The notes beneath the pieces were generated by a model. The model worked only from the letters and a program-made list of their open reading frames with translations. It searched no databases and was not told the origin of the DNA. The translations under genes were made by a program, and so were the position numbers. From assembly GCF_902806685.2 (NCBI RefSeq), contig NC_048545.1, positions 9,287,852-9,351,851 of the forward strand: a stretch of 64,000 bases of DNA, written 5' to 3'. This DNA is from Maniola hyperantus (taxonomy: Eukaryota > Arthropoda > Insecta > Lepidoptera > Nymphalidae). Positions 33,711 through 44,650 of this stretch are shown one piece after another; the first letter of the stretch is position 1; each line of letters begins with the position of its first letter.

Positions 33711-33883
33711 AGCCTCAATAGCTCAACCGGTAAAGGAGTGGACTGAAAACCGAAAGGTCGACGGTTCAAACCCCGCCCGTTGCACTGTTGTCGTACCTAC
33801 TCTTAGCACAAGCCTGACGCTTAGTTGGAGAGGTGAGGGGAATATTAGTCATTTAACATGGCTAATATTCTTTAAAAAAAAAA
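33711..33883 (+). mobile_element. SINE derived from a Phe-like tRNA, complete
   Basis: The head reads like a tRNA: A box TAGCTCAACCGG at 33719-33730, anticodon region GGACTGAAAACC with GAA in the anticodon position (Phe-like), and B box GGTTCAAACCC at 33763-33773. A body of about 100 bp (TAGCACAAGCCTGACGC, GGAATATTAGTCATTTAAC) and an A tail at about 33873-33883 follow. A second copy lies inverted at 40951-41121. Too diverged in the arms to be a working tRNA. Confidence 0.8.
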
Positions 33884-34502
33884 GTCTAAGAACTGTGTTT
33901 GTATCGCGAGCTATGACACCGTGAAGCTTAGGTTAAACGATAAGCAGGTACGTTTATTGTGCCTACATATTGTAACTTAAAATACCTCTAAATATAGGCT
34001 CTACATGCAAAGTAAACGTATAGTAAACCATTATTTAAATCTGTCACCGGATTTGCATATAATTTGCACTCAATATTATTTAATTAATATTCCTGTCAGG
34101 GGCATGGTTTAGCAATATTTAAGTTAGATGCTAAACATAATAAACCACTCCATAAATAGCGTTTTATTACCTTCATCGTGCCAATGCCTACGTTAAATTG
34201 TTTGACAGTTGCTAGTACTTAGACCTTAAACTGGTTATACCCGTAGACCGACCGACGTGAATGTTTCTTGGTTTCATACTAGGACGGGATCAGCCTTATC
34301 ACAATACCCGATTCTGCTGGGTAAATTGATCAAGTAATCAATACAAATAGGTATGAGAAAATATATATCTATGTGTACGTTAATAAATAATTGATCTGTT
34401 GCTAATTATAGGTACTTTTCACCGGTTTTACAGCACATTATTGTTATGTCAATGTAAATCTGGGTTGGTGGGCGCTGAAATATTTTTTATTGTATGTCCA
34501 AA
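33884..34502. other. Noncoding sequence, nothing recognised
   Basis: No gene or known repeat is visible. Confidence 0.4.
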
Positions 34503-34555
34503 CATAGCTCCCCATCGCCAGCTGAGTTATTCGGAGCTTTCTTAAAAGACCCATA
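34503..34555 (-). mobile_element. Short RTE LINE scrap
   Basis: CATAGCTCCCCATCGCC and TTCGGAGCTTTCTTA correspond to 19735-19775 of the antisense RTE copy. Confidence 0.5.
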
Positions 34556-34832
34556 GTTAGCGACAATGTCTCGCGGGTCCATAAATGTTATCACTGGGAA
34601 CATGCGCTGTTCGAAGCAAGTTGCCAGGCGGGTTGAGCCGTCTTATTTATACTGAAAAAGCTAGACCTATAAATAATAGTACCAGTGGCGCCTATAACCA
34701 ATGCGTAAGTTTGGAAGACAAGTATTTTTGATTTATTGTGCCCCTATAAGGAATACAAGATAAGCGTCAGAATCAGTCGACCCACACAATTTAGTGCGTT
34801 ATTTGATTCAAATTTCAAATAACTTTATTTTA

Positions 34833-35031
34833 TCTAAATATATAAGAGGAAAAAATGACTGACTGACTGACTGATCTATCAACGCACAACGCACAGCTTA
34901 TACTGGATGGATCGAGCTGGCAGATAGCTTTATGACGTAGACTTCCGCTAAGAAAGGATTTTTGAAAATTTAACCCCTAAGGGGGTAAAACAGTGGTTTG
35001 AAATTTTTGTAGTCAATCCACGCGGATACAA
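34833..35031 (+). mobile_element. Helitron-like element, 3' end lost
   Basis: A precedes TCTAAATATATAAGAGG, then (GACT)n, GATCTATCAACGCAC and AACCCCTAAGGGGG. Similarity stops at CCACGCGGATAC, before the hairpin and CTAG. Confidence 0.65.
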
Positions 35032-35800
35032 ATACATTTGTACGATGTACTATCCAGTATCCAGCGTATTCTTAAGAAGCGTCCTGTTATACTTTTAGCA
35101 AATTATTTAATTAAGTTTACGTACATTCTTTATTTAAAATTCTCAGTGCACATAGCACAATGATACTTCATTCAAATTAGTACAACATAGTTTTGTGCTC
35201 AGTAATAATGCGCTTAATATGTACTTCCTGCACAGCCTTTGTCTCGAGATTGCCTAACTAAAATGTGCCTGGGCCATCTAAAACCAACTTGCCCTAACTT
35301 CGAACATTCTGAACTGGTAAGAGCCAAATTTGTGGCCTTTGTATGCTATTGAAATTTACTGCTAAAACTTCCTTAATACCTAAGACTACACGTACGTAGC
35401 GGTGCTACAATGGAGCATTAAAGCCAAAAGAGGCCGAGATTTAGATAACAGCATGTATTATGCATACCCGGATTATCTTTTACGATATACAAATTTGTCT
35501 ATTTCCCTCAATAATTTCTAAATATTGCGCTATCGTTTTGTTTCCCGCAAAAGCCACATTAGGTGTAGAACCAGTTAGTTAGACCATGGAGTAGAAATCC
35601 TTATAATATAATCCTTATACATCCTTAAGTACCTACATTCAAGGCAAAAGTAAAGAATCATCTTCTAGGGAAGCGCACTCTAATCTAGACCCCACCATTA
35701 CGAAGCATAATACCTAATAGTTGTCGCTTGCTATCTTGCAATAAAATAATTGTATAGAATATACGCATGCTAGATATGTCGTAGAATGTGAAGGTTGCTT
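35032..35800. other. Noncoding sequence, nothing recognised
   Basis: No gene or known repeat is visible. Confidence 0.4.
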
Positions 35801-35992
35801 ATCATCATCATCATCATCATCATCATCAACAACCGATAGACGTCCACTGCTGGACATGGGTCTCTTGTAGGGACTTCCACATGCTATGTTCTTGCGCCGC
35901 ACCGTCTGAATCCAGCAGCTCCCCGTGACTCGTTTGATATCGGCCGCCCACCTAGTGAGGATCTTCCAACGCTGCGTCTTCCGGTGGCTTAT
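35801..35992 (-). mobile_element. RTE-type LINE 3' end, antisense, short
   Basis: (CAT)n tail at 35801-35826, then the complement of the reverse transcriptase C-terminal region ending at CTGCGTCTTCCGGTG. GCTTAT occurs on both sides (about 35796 and 35987), a possible short target duplication. Confidence 0.75.
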
Positions 35993-36500
35993 ACTTCATT
36001 ATAATTTATTTTAAACATCCTGTATATTCAGCCAGTTAAATTCTATTCTATTCTATAGAATATCTAACTGTTTTTCTCTTGCCAAGAGTAGATAAGAGCG
36101 GTCTCAAAACCGCGACTAGATAACTTCTATTCTAGACCGTCAAGCCGAGAGTTGAATCTGTTTTGGAGGCATTGCTTCTCTAGTAATAAGACAACTCTCT
36201 CAATAGAACAAAGAAATACAAGGGCCGGTAATTGGTTACTTGGGGCAAAGTTCAAGACAAAATAATATACATGTACCTACCATATCTGAGCAAAATAAAT
36301 GATTATGATTATGATTATAATAACTGTGCACAAAGTCCTACCTACAACATTATTTAACAAGTATGGTACCTACTGCATTGTTTCAATTCGTTCGAATGAA
36401 CGATGCACAAACGTATAAGTAACAAACAAACAGACAGACACGGGCAAACAGATAAACATTAAGTTTATCATAATAATATATTCCAAGGTAAAATTATGAA
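35993..36500. other. Noncoding sequence with a (GATTAT)n stretch
   Basis: AAATAAATGATTATGATTATG near 36295 looks like the tail of a LINE 3' end, but no coding sequence precedes it that I can recognise. Confidence 0.35.
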
Positions 36501-36660
36501 GTGTTGACGATAGATCTCTCCCCTCCTGCGTTCGTATTCCTCACAGCTCAGACTGTGTACGGTGATAGATTTGTATTCCTAACAACTTGCGAGCTGAGCG
36601 TGCATGTGAGCCGTCCCCACCCCGATTGCCATCTCGACCTGTCGCGCAATATAGGTAGGT
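36501..36660. mobile_element. Degraded copy of the GACAGGTCGAGA fold-back family
   Basis: GATTGCCATCTCGACCTGTCGC near 36623-36644 equals one arm of the element at 59923-60065. The other arm is no longer recognisable. Confidence 0.45.
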
Positions 36661-37130
36661 ATGTATTTCAAAATAAACTACCTATCAAAAATAGTGACAA
36701 CATTAAAAACGCGGGTGTTAGTTGAAGCAAAAAATCCACCCCGTGTGCCAGTTTATTTCTGTATGCTTCCCAAAAATATTAAAAACCACTTATAGCACGG
36801 ATGTCTCCATTAACACCGCTCCCTTCATGTGTTCATATTGATTATAATGATTGGTTACGATCATTATTTTGTTTTTACTAACACAGAATAAGAAAATGCT
36901 ATTTTTAACCATCAAAGCGTTTCGTGCTAGGAAAACAATTTATTCAAAATAGTATAGCATTTAATTTTGTATAACTTTATTGTGTAAATTGAAACAAAAT
37001 AAGACGTATGCCCTAAAGTTGATAATAAATAAGATATTACTTAATAATTTCGTGCACCATTGAAAAATTTAAAACAAATTGTTGAAAAAAGTAGAAGGAG
37101 CCTTTGCGCTGAGCAAAATTTAAATCATCA
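36661..37130. other. AT-rich noncoding sequence, nothing recognised
   Basis: No gene or known repeat is visible. Confidence 0.4.
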
Positions 37131-37136
37131 TCTAAA

Positions 37137-37343
37137 TCTAATAATATAAAAGGCTGACTGACTGATCTATCAACGCACAGCTCAAACTACTGGACGAATC
37201 GGGCTAAAATTTGGTATGCAGATAGCTATTATGACGTAGGCATCCGCTAAGAAAGGATTTTTGAAAATTCAATCCCTAAAGGGGTGAAATAAGGGGTTGA
37301 AATTTGTGTAGTCCACGCGGACGAAGACGCGAGCATAAGCTAG
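37137..37343 (+). mobile_element. Non-autonomous Helitron-like element, complete
   Basis: A then TCTAATAATATAAAAGG at the 5' end; the hairpin CGCGGACGAAGACGCG, GAGCATAAG-type spacer and CTAG at 37340-37343, then T. The (GACT)n array is short, three units. Confidence 0.7.
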
Positions 37344-37958
37344 TTATTACTAAAAGTTATATCAACTCAATTAAAACTATTAAACTCGTGCATTATTGTA
37401 TGGGATAAAGTTCAGCATTTAAGTCACGCCTAAAGTTTTTGTAATAAGACAGAAAAAATTTAAAAAAGCGCTTACAAAATATGTGTATTAATAAGATTGT
37501 AGTCAAGCACATGTCTATCTAGTTTAAAAACAAATAGTGATTTGTGCTACATTCAGATTGAAGATTGAAGCTGAGAAAATTATTTTCATGACCTGTTACA
37601 ACTCGAGTTTAATGGACGTTATAAAAGAAATCAACAAGGAAAGCGATGTACCTAATTCAGGTTACTGTTACGGTTGTCGTAACACTGTTCCATTTAAGTG
37701 GCAGTTTTCAGGAGCTTTACGACTATGAAATGTACTGACTCCTAGAGAACACCACTGTAATGTAATTGTTATTGTTAAAGTAAATTTCAGTTATGCACTA
37801 CACCGACTGTGTACCAACTGTGAAAACCATTTACCATATCCTTAAGAAGACTTAACGAAATCAAGATAGCCAAAAAGCTTGAAAATCATTAGAAGTAACA
37901 TATCTGTTAGTTATTATAGCTTTTCCCGCGACTTAGGTACATAATATTATGTGATTTA
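37344..37958. other. Noncoding sequence, nothing recognised
   Basis: No gene or known repeat is visible. Confidence 0.4.
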
Positions 37959-38184
37959 TAGCTTGATGCCCGAGACTTCGTACGCGTCGACTACACAAAC
38001 TTCAAACCCTTTCAAAAATCCTTTCTTAGCGGATGCCTACGTCATAATAGCTATCTGCATGCCAAATTTCAGCCTGATCCGTCCAGTAGTTTGTGCTGGT
38101 CGTTGATAGATCAGTCAGTCAGTCAGTCAGTCAGTCAGTCAGTCAGTCAGTCAGTTAGTTATCTCTTCCTTTGATATATTTAGA
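37959..38184 (-). mobile_element. Helitron-like element, CTAG end mutated
   Basis: ATAGCTTGATGCCCGAGAC replaces the usual CTAG end, a deletion removes the AACCCCTAAGGGGG block, and (GTCA)n at 38114-38155 leads to the intact TC terminus (TTTAGA). Confidence 0.65.
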
Positions 38185-38186
38185 TA

Positions 38187-38385
38187 TTACTTTTGTAGGG
38201 CGATTGTCTAAAACCTGCATCAATCATTATTACAATCTCAATTGTTCTGATTGGCTGAATTTGTGCGATTCTTGTTGCAACAATGCATTGTGGCCAATAG
38301 TGAGCGAGCATTAACCAATCAGAGATGATTGCGATCGTGACATTGTAGCTGTCAAACAACCGCGGTAGGGCCACTGGATAAAATA
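38187..38385. other. Possible MITE
   Basis: TTGTAGGGCGATTGTCTAAA at the left and CGGTAGGGCCACTGG at the right, with CCAATCAGA / CTGATTGG inverted motifs inside (near 38249 and 38316). I recall similar sequence from lepidopteran genomes, but the termini are not convincing inverted repeats. A 64-codon frame is fortuitous. Confidence 0.35.
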
Positions 38386-39281
38386 GCTTTCTAACTGTGA
38401 TAGAATTATTAATATCGGTTCAATAGTTTCAGAGTTTATCGATTACAAACAAACAATTAATCTTTCCGCTTTATAATAATAGTACAGATATTATATTTTT
38501 AATTATTAAAGTATAATCTTGGCGCTTCTCATATCAATAAATTGTGTGCAAGATACTAATTCCATTTTTAAATAAAAATTAAGTAAGTAATAAAACATTT
38601 TTCATTTCATCATAAACTGCAAATTAAATTAATCTGAGCGCCAAAATAAAATAATTTCTCAAATCATAATAAAACCAATTCGCAAACTATTTTATCTCCC
38701 TTTCGATCTAAAAGAACGAAGATTAGATCGAATAGATAGATACAAGTAGATAGACGTAACTTCATTGCTAAAAGTTTTCACCGTAATCCATCTCATCCAT
38801 TCTCCGCTCAATAAACTGCAGACAACTTTAATCAAACTTGGCCCAACTTTAAAATTGGACCCGATAATATGTTGCCAATGTGTTAGGAGTAGAACTTACG
38901 ACATTGAACTTTACTATGTAACTAACTTATTTTCACAACTTATCGGCATCGCGTTCATCGTGTACGGATAGTGACGACGGAGCCAAAAATAGACACCCTA
39001 ACTTTTTAATAGGTATCTAAAGATTGTAGACGCGAAGCGGCGGCGCCTCCGACAAGCCCAGACGACTTTTATGATTTCCAGCACAAATCGCTCCTCTACA
39101 TTTAAATACATTAAATTTCTAAATATTCGAAAAGCTTATTGTACTCTCTCTACATTTCTTTTCTTTTGGAACACGGTCTACGTTGTCTACCGTTACATTA
39201 AATTTTATGTCGAAAGTTCATATTATGTCAACAAGAGCTGTTGTTAACATTATTTCGATGACGTTGGGCCTACTATACTCT
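38386..39281. other. AT-rich noncoding sequence, nothing recognised
   Basis: No gene or known repeat is visible. Confidence 0.4.
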
Positions 39282-39430
39282 ATCTACGGAGAAAAGTTAG
39301 TATAAGGCTATCCCTGTTACGTAATCTCATGCAAACAGAGACATAAACTCATTGAGCGTTAATTATTTTGAACCACTAACCAATGACGTACCTACATGCT
39401 TTCAAAAAACATTCCAAATTCAATTTGAAA
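39282..39430. mobile_element. Truncated copy of the 26872 TIR family
   Basis: CTATCTACGGAGAAAAGTTAG, GTTACGTAATCTCATGCAAA and ATTTTGAACCACTAACCAATG match the left half of 26872-27163. The right terminus is absent. Confidence 0.6.
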
Positions 39431-39527
39431 ACATAGTTTCGTCTGTTGGAATTTACAGCCAGCGCGGCGTTTACCCTTTGGTCGTCACTTGCCGAACACA
39501 TTGAGCCATTGTGCATAATTAGTTTAA

Positions 39528-39784
39528 TCTAAAGATTTAAGAAAAGGTGACTGACTGACTGACTGACTGACTGACTGACTGACTGACTGGCTGGCTGACT
39601 GACTGACTGACTGACTGACTGACTGATCTATCAACGGGATCGGGCTGAAATTTGACATGTAGATAGCTATTATGACGTAGGCATCCGCTAAGAAAGGATT
39701 TTTGAAAATTCAACCCCTAAGGGGGTGAAATAGGGGTTTGAAATTTGTGTAGTACACGCGGACGAAGTCGCGAGCATAAGCTCG
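39528..39784 (+). mobile_element. Helitron-like element with long (GACT)n array
   Basis: A then TCTAAAGATTTAAGAAAAGG at the start. The (GACT)n array at about 39549-39625 is interrupted by GGCTGGCT. The end is GCATAAGCTCG, with CTAG mutated to CTCG. The next element begins at the following base. Confidence 0.65.
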
Positions 39785-39990
39785 TCATCATTAAGAATCG
39801 ATAGACGTCCACTGCTGGGCTCTTGTATGGACTTCCACACGCCACAATCTTGCGCCGCTGCCATCCAGCGGCTCGTTTGACATCCGTCGTCCGTCCACCT
39901 GTAGGCGGTCTTCCAACGCTGCACTTTGTGGTGCGAAATTGCGATTCTAACACCTAAGGACCCCAACATCTATCTATTTTTCGAACTAAA
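39785..39990 (-). mobile_element. RTE-type LINE 3' end, antisense, degraded
   Basis: CATCATTAAGAATCGATAG, then the complement of the reverse transcriptase C-terminus with small deletions; on the minus strand VWKS and GRPPTGGRT survive. It abuts the Helitron-like element with no spacer. Confidence 0.7.
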
Positions 39991-40800
39991 GATTAGGTAG
40001 GTACAAGTGGTTCGCCCCGAACTAAGACCTCGCGGTATCCCATAATTCCCAATAGTTTCATCATGTTAGCAGCGCTATCTATTAACATTATTGTAAAGTT
40101 GTGTTAAAAATACTGATACCCATTGAAAATGATAATATGATTTATGCTCTTTATAATATTTATCAAGGTAATTTTTTTTTTTTTTCATGTACCAAAATTG
40201 TACCTAGTTACAAAGTAATAATAAATTAAGTTACATTCTAAACAGAGATTTCTTCCAGCTTCCCATTCAAGGTTGTGAGTAAGGCGTATCAAGAAGTGGA
40301 ATAGGTCTACGGTACTAGAATCTAATAAACTACATAAAATCTTTAATATGTGTTGTTCAAATACAGGATATAACTGAAATTATACACAAGTTTCAGTTTC
40401 TAATAATATTATGTACCTAGCTGTTTTTGACATAATATTATAGCGTCGAGTTCAGAATCATTATCTTTAGGTAAACTCTGAGAAAAGTCAAAGTGCGCTA
40501 TAGATTAAAATCTAAATGTTAAATCCCTTTCGGTACATACACTAACACAGGTAATAATATTAGATCCCCTACATCGAAAGTTTTAGTACCTATCTACTAG
40601 TTATTACACCATTATATGACATAACCTCTGAGATTCCCAAAGTTGCTTTAATTGGAACTTACCTACCTAACTTAAACGTTAAACCACCCAGGAGTAATAT
40701 CAGGAACTATCTAGCATCAAACTTAAGCCATAGTACTTTAGTAGGGCTGCCATGTTATAAATATTATAGACCGTACCTTAGTCGAATATATTATTTGCCT
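39991..40800. other. AT-rich noncoding sequence with a poly-T run
   Basis: A run of T at about 40172-40186 followed by CATGTACCAAAATTGTACC may be the antisense of a polyadenylated retroelement 3' end. No coding sequence is recognised. Confidence 0.35.
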
Positions 40801-40852
40801 CACCGGCTCCACACGTTGTCTCCAACGCTGGCCCCAACCCAATACTGTTCGC

Positions 40853-40909
40853 GTGGATCGGGAAATTAGCATTCGCCCCAACGTTGGCAAAGTTAATTTC
40901 CCGATCCAC
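40853..40909. repeat. Hairpin with 16-bp perfect arms
   Basis: GTGGATCGGGAAATTA at 40853-40868 is inverted at 40894-40909, with the palindrome CCAACGTTGG in the loop. CCAACG/CGTTGG words recur around it (40801-40920), suggesting the core of a larger fold-back element. Confidence 0.65.
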
Positions 40910-40950
40910 ACGTTGGGCGAATAGTGTTTATTAATATATATATATATATA

Positions 40951-41121
40951 TTTAAAGAATATTAGCCATGTTAAATGACTAATATTCCCCTTTCCTCTCC
41001 AACTAAGGGTCAGGCTTGTGCTAGGAGTAGGTACGAAAATAGTGCAACGGGCGGGGTTTGAACTTTGAACCGTCGACCTTTCGGTTTTTCAGTCCACTCC
41101 TTTACCGGTTGAGCTATTGTT
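40951..41121 (-). mobile_element. SINE derived from a Phe-like tRNA, antisense copy
   Basis: Reverse complement of 33711-33883: GAATATTAGCCATGTTAAAT, CAGGCTTGTGCTAGGAGTAG, and the tRNA-like head with CCGGTTGAGCTA (A box complement). A short duplication AACTTTGAAC interrupts the B box. A (TA)n run lies at its tail side. Confidence 0.75.
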
Positions 41122-41137
41122 GGAGTATGGTAAGAGC

Positions 41138-41413
41138 GGTGATAGCCTAGTGCTTAAGACGTCAGTCTCCTATTCTGGAGGTCGGAGGGTTTGATCCCTT
41201 TCCGAGCTATGTGCGTTCAAAGTAATTAAATATCACTTACTTTACCGATGAAGGAAAACATTGCAAGGAAACCTGCATTCCTGAGAGTTATCCATAAAGT
41301 TCTCAAAGAGTAGACTATGGCCTGAAACCCTGAATCCTTCTCTTTCTGAGAAGGGTTGCTTACCGTGCTCAGTTGTGGGCCGGCGATAGGTTGATTATCA
41401 TGATGATGATGAT
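41138..41413 (+). mobile_element. tRNA-derived SINE, sense
   Basis: Head GTGATAGCCTAGTGCTTAAG and GGTTTGATCC-like B box, body ATCACTTACTTTACCGATG and GAAGGAAAACATTGC, and a (GATGAT)n tail. It is the same family as 24558-24876 and adjoins the Phe-like SINE. Confidence 0.8.
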
Positions 41414-42307
41414 AAATGGGTTAGTTACCTAATGTTTATTATACTTACTGCCCATAAACATTTAGGTATTGAAAATCACAATCAACGCTAAGATAAACGC
41501 AATCTAGTTTGCCTACACATACCAACGCGCAACGGTCACAATCTGAGCGTACACCAGTCTCTATAGTTCCCAGACCGGAACAAATGTTGCACTAAGGCCA
41601 CATTTCGGTACACGCCAACTCAGATGTATTTATGTCTACCACTAAACATTTCTCTAAACTAGGATAATATTATAGAGGTATAGTAATATATATCGTATAG
41701 TATGCCGTATGCTCATTGTTCTTATAGTTACGAGTTTGTCTGTCATTACATTTTCAGTAAGCAGCTCTAAGTTGTCAAGTTGGTGCTGCTACACTCTTAT
41801 GCCTCAATCAGCGCGTAAAGTGGTTGATTCGACGCTTAATTTTTTTTCTCTGGCCCCGTTGGACTATGAGATTGAGGTATTGAGGGGAAGAGTACACTGT
41901 GTTTGCGATCGCACTATTGTTTAGGCACATTACAACATTACAGGAAAGCAAGGCAAGATATAGAAGAAACGATACAAAGGGTAAAAGGGCAGGGCGGACT
42001 TATTGCTAAAGCAATCTCTTACAGGCAACCTTTAGTGAAAGGATTGAACTGAGTAGATCTAGACCAGAAGAATATCTTGCGTAGTTGGCTAGCCTCCATT
42101 GAGATTGGCTACCGTAGCCGTTTGGTCAGGAGAACATTATTATTGACCATGTTCTTTAGCTGATATAACCATTCTCAGACCGGAACTACCTACTGCGTCG
42201 TCGAACTTCGCCGCAGCCCGCAACTCAGCATACGCCAACTTCTAACCGCTCGGAAACTTCCTCATTCAACCTAATCCATACAAGTTACTGATGCGGAAGT
42301 TATCTAC
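41414..42307. other. Noncoding sequence with a LINE 3' scrap and repeated motifs
   Basis: 41970-42080 (CGGACTTATTGCTAAAGC, CTTACAGGCAACC, GTGAAAGG) matches part of the LINE 3' end at 58192-58358 in the same orientation. CAGACCGGAAC occurs at about 41571 and 42177, part of a set of diverged repeats that recurs near 44740 and 45200. No gene. Confidence 0.45.
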
Positions 42308-43149
42308 ACTAATATTATAAAGAGGAAAACTTTGTTTGTTTGTTTGTTTGTTTGTTTGTTTGTTTGTTTGTTTGTTTGTACTGAATAGGCTCAAAAACTA
42401 CTGGACCGATTTTAAAAATTCTTTCACCATTCGAAAGCTACATTATCCACGAGTAACATAGGCTATATTTTATTTTGGAAAAAAATAGGGTTCCGTAAGA
42501 TATTTGGGTTTTTCGGACACAAGGTGTAAAAAATCAACCAGAAAAGTTACTTATTTTGCGTACGCTGCCTAAACTATAAAAGATAGAACCATAAAATGTT
42601 CTAATTAATTGTAGATCTTATAAATATCTACAAAAAAGTCCGCGACACACTATACCCATCTATGTCGAGTGAGGCACAGCAACCATTTTTTTATTTAAAA
42701 ATCTTGAATTTTTTTTCACTATCACTATCACTAATCACTAATATTATAAAGAGGAAAACTTTGTTTGTTTGTTTGTTTGTTTGTTTGTTTGTTTGTTTGT
42801 TTGTTTGTTTGTACTGAATAGGCTCAAAAACTACTGGACCGATTTTAAAAATTCTTTCACCATTCGAAAGCTACATTATCCACGAGTAACATAGGCTATA
42901 TTTTATTTTGGAAAAAAATAGGGTTCCGTAAGATATTTGGGTTTTTCGAACACAAGGTGTAAAAAATCAACCAGAAAAGTTACTTATTTTGCGTACGCTG
43001 CCTAAACTATAAAAGATAGAACCATAAAATTTTCTAATTAATTGTAGATCTTATAAATATCTACAAAAAAGTCCGCGACACACTATACCCATCTATGTCG
43101 AGTGAGGCACAGCAACCATTTTTTTATTTAAAAATCTTGAATTTTTTTT
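42308..43149 (+). mobile_element. Tandem pair of Helitron-like elements, 429-bp period
   Basis: Copies at 42308-42716 and 42737-43149, joined by TCACTATCACTATCACTAA-type sequence. Each starts ACTAATATTATAAAGAGG, has a (TTTG)n run and a 300-bp body. The copies differ by two substitutions that I can see plus microsatellite length, so the duplication is recent. The first 150 bp are related to the monomer arrayed at 43331-44040. Confidence 0.8.
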
Positions 43150-43330
43150 GGACTACATTTAAACGCGTTTATTTTACTCATGCTATTAATCCTTATCAAA
43201 ATAAATGATTTCATCACTAAGAACAGTTTATGGAGATAATATTTGGTCTTTGAATGATTAAAATTGGACGTTTGGTTTTGAAGTTATGGCGAAATTAAAA
43301 TATTACGATTTCTGCTGCACGGCCCGTTGT
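43150..43330. other. Noncoding spacer between two Helitron arrays
   Basis: No gene or known repeat is visible. Confidence 0.35.
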
Positions 43331-44040
43331 TATTATATAAAGAGGTAATGTCGTTAAGTTTGTTTGTAGGGGGTAATCTTTAGAACTACTGAACCGATTT
43401 TAAAAATTCTTTCACCAGTAGAAAGCTATATTATTCCTGAGTGACATAGGCTATACGGGATCTTTAAAAACCTAAATCTACGCGGGCGAAGCCGCGGGGA
43501 TCAGCTAGTATTATATAAAGAGGTAATGTCGTTAAGTTTGTTTGTAGGGGGTAATCTTTAGAACTACTGAACCGATTTTAAAAATTCTTTCACCAGTAGA
43601 AAGCTACATTATTCCTGAGTGACATAGGCTATACGGGATCTTTAAAAACCTAAATCTACGCGGGCGAAGCCGTGGGGATCAGCTATATTATAAAAAGAGG
43701 TAATGTCGTTAAGTTTGTTTGTAGGGGGTAATCTTTAGAACTACTGAACCGATTTTAAAAATTCTTTCACCAGTAGAAAGCTACATTATTCCTGAGTGAC
43801 ATAGGATATACGGGATCTTTAAAAACCTAAATCTACGCGGGCGAAGCCGCGGGGATCAGCTATATTATATAAAGAGGTAATGTCGTTAAGTTTGTTTGTA
43901 GGGGGTAATCTTTAGAACTACTGAACCGATTTTAAAAATTCTTTCACCAGTAGAAAGCTACATTATTCCTGAGTGACATAGGCTATACGGGATCTTTAAA
44001 AACCTAAATCTACGCGGGCGAAGCCGCGGGGATCAGCTAG
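43331..44040 (+). mobile_element. Head-to-tail array of four Helitron-like elements
   Basis: Four units with the reference word AGAGGTAATG at 43341, 43519, 43696 and 43873 (periods 178, 177, 177). Each starts TATTATATAAAGAGG and ends in the hairpin CGCGGGCGAAGCCGCGG, GATCAG, then CTAG. At the first junction CTAG is followed directly by the next unit; later junctions lost a G. The last unit ends CTAG at 44037-44040, then T. Units differ by only a few substitutions. Confidence 0.85.
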
Positions 44041-44259
44041 TTTGTAATATACTAAATCTACTATCGAATACCCACCGCTTTGAATTCTTCTTTTCCTTTT
44101 TCGTAATTTTTCCTTTTTAATATACCTATATCTATTTTTAGTAGGTTTTGATGTATTTAGCAGTAATCTAGCCCTAAAAAAATTGCTAAGAACCATAGAG
44201 GTTTCTAAGTAGCACTACCAAATCTAAATATTCACTAATTACATAACATTTATTACATT

Positions 44260-44650
44260 ACATAAGAGTCACTCAGCGGGTGATGGTGAGATGGCTATGC
44301 TTGGAGTTTCTCTACGTGATCAAATCAGAAATGAGGAGATCCGTAGGAGAACTAGAGTTATAACCGACATAGCTCAATGGGTTGGGAAGCTGAAGTGGCA
44401 ATGGGCAGGGCACATAGTTCGTAAAACCGATAGACGTTGTAGTCTCAAGGTGCTGGAATGGCGACCTCGCACCGGAAGACGCAGTGTTGGAAGATCCCCC
44501 ACTAGGTGGACGGACGTCATCAGACGAGTCGCAGGGAGCCGCTCACCGGAGCCGCTGAATTCAGGCGGCGCAAGACCGTGGTGTATGGAAGTCCCTACAA
44601 GAGACCTATATCCAGCAGTGAATGTCTATCGGTTGATGATGATGACATAA
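44260..44650 (+). mobile_element. RTE-type LINE 3' end, 5'-truncated
   Basis: Encodes MLGVSLRDQIRNEEIRRRTR, LKWQWAGHIVRKTDRR, GRRSVGRSPTRWTDVIRRVA, the C-terminal part of a reverse transcriptase polyprotein. A 13-bp duplication (CACCGGAGCCGCT) after the RRVAGS codons shifts the frame, and in the original frame the last TGG is TGA. Tail (TGATGATGATG) near 44634-44645. ACATAA at 44260-44265 and 44645-44650 may be the target duplication. Confidence 0.8.

Noticed and set aside
33711..33785. tRNA-Phe gene
   Set aside because: Promoter boxes and anticodon position are there, but the acceptor and T arms pair poorly and a SINE body with A tail follows; a second copy is inverted at 40951-41121.
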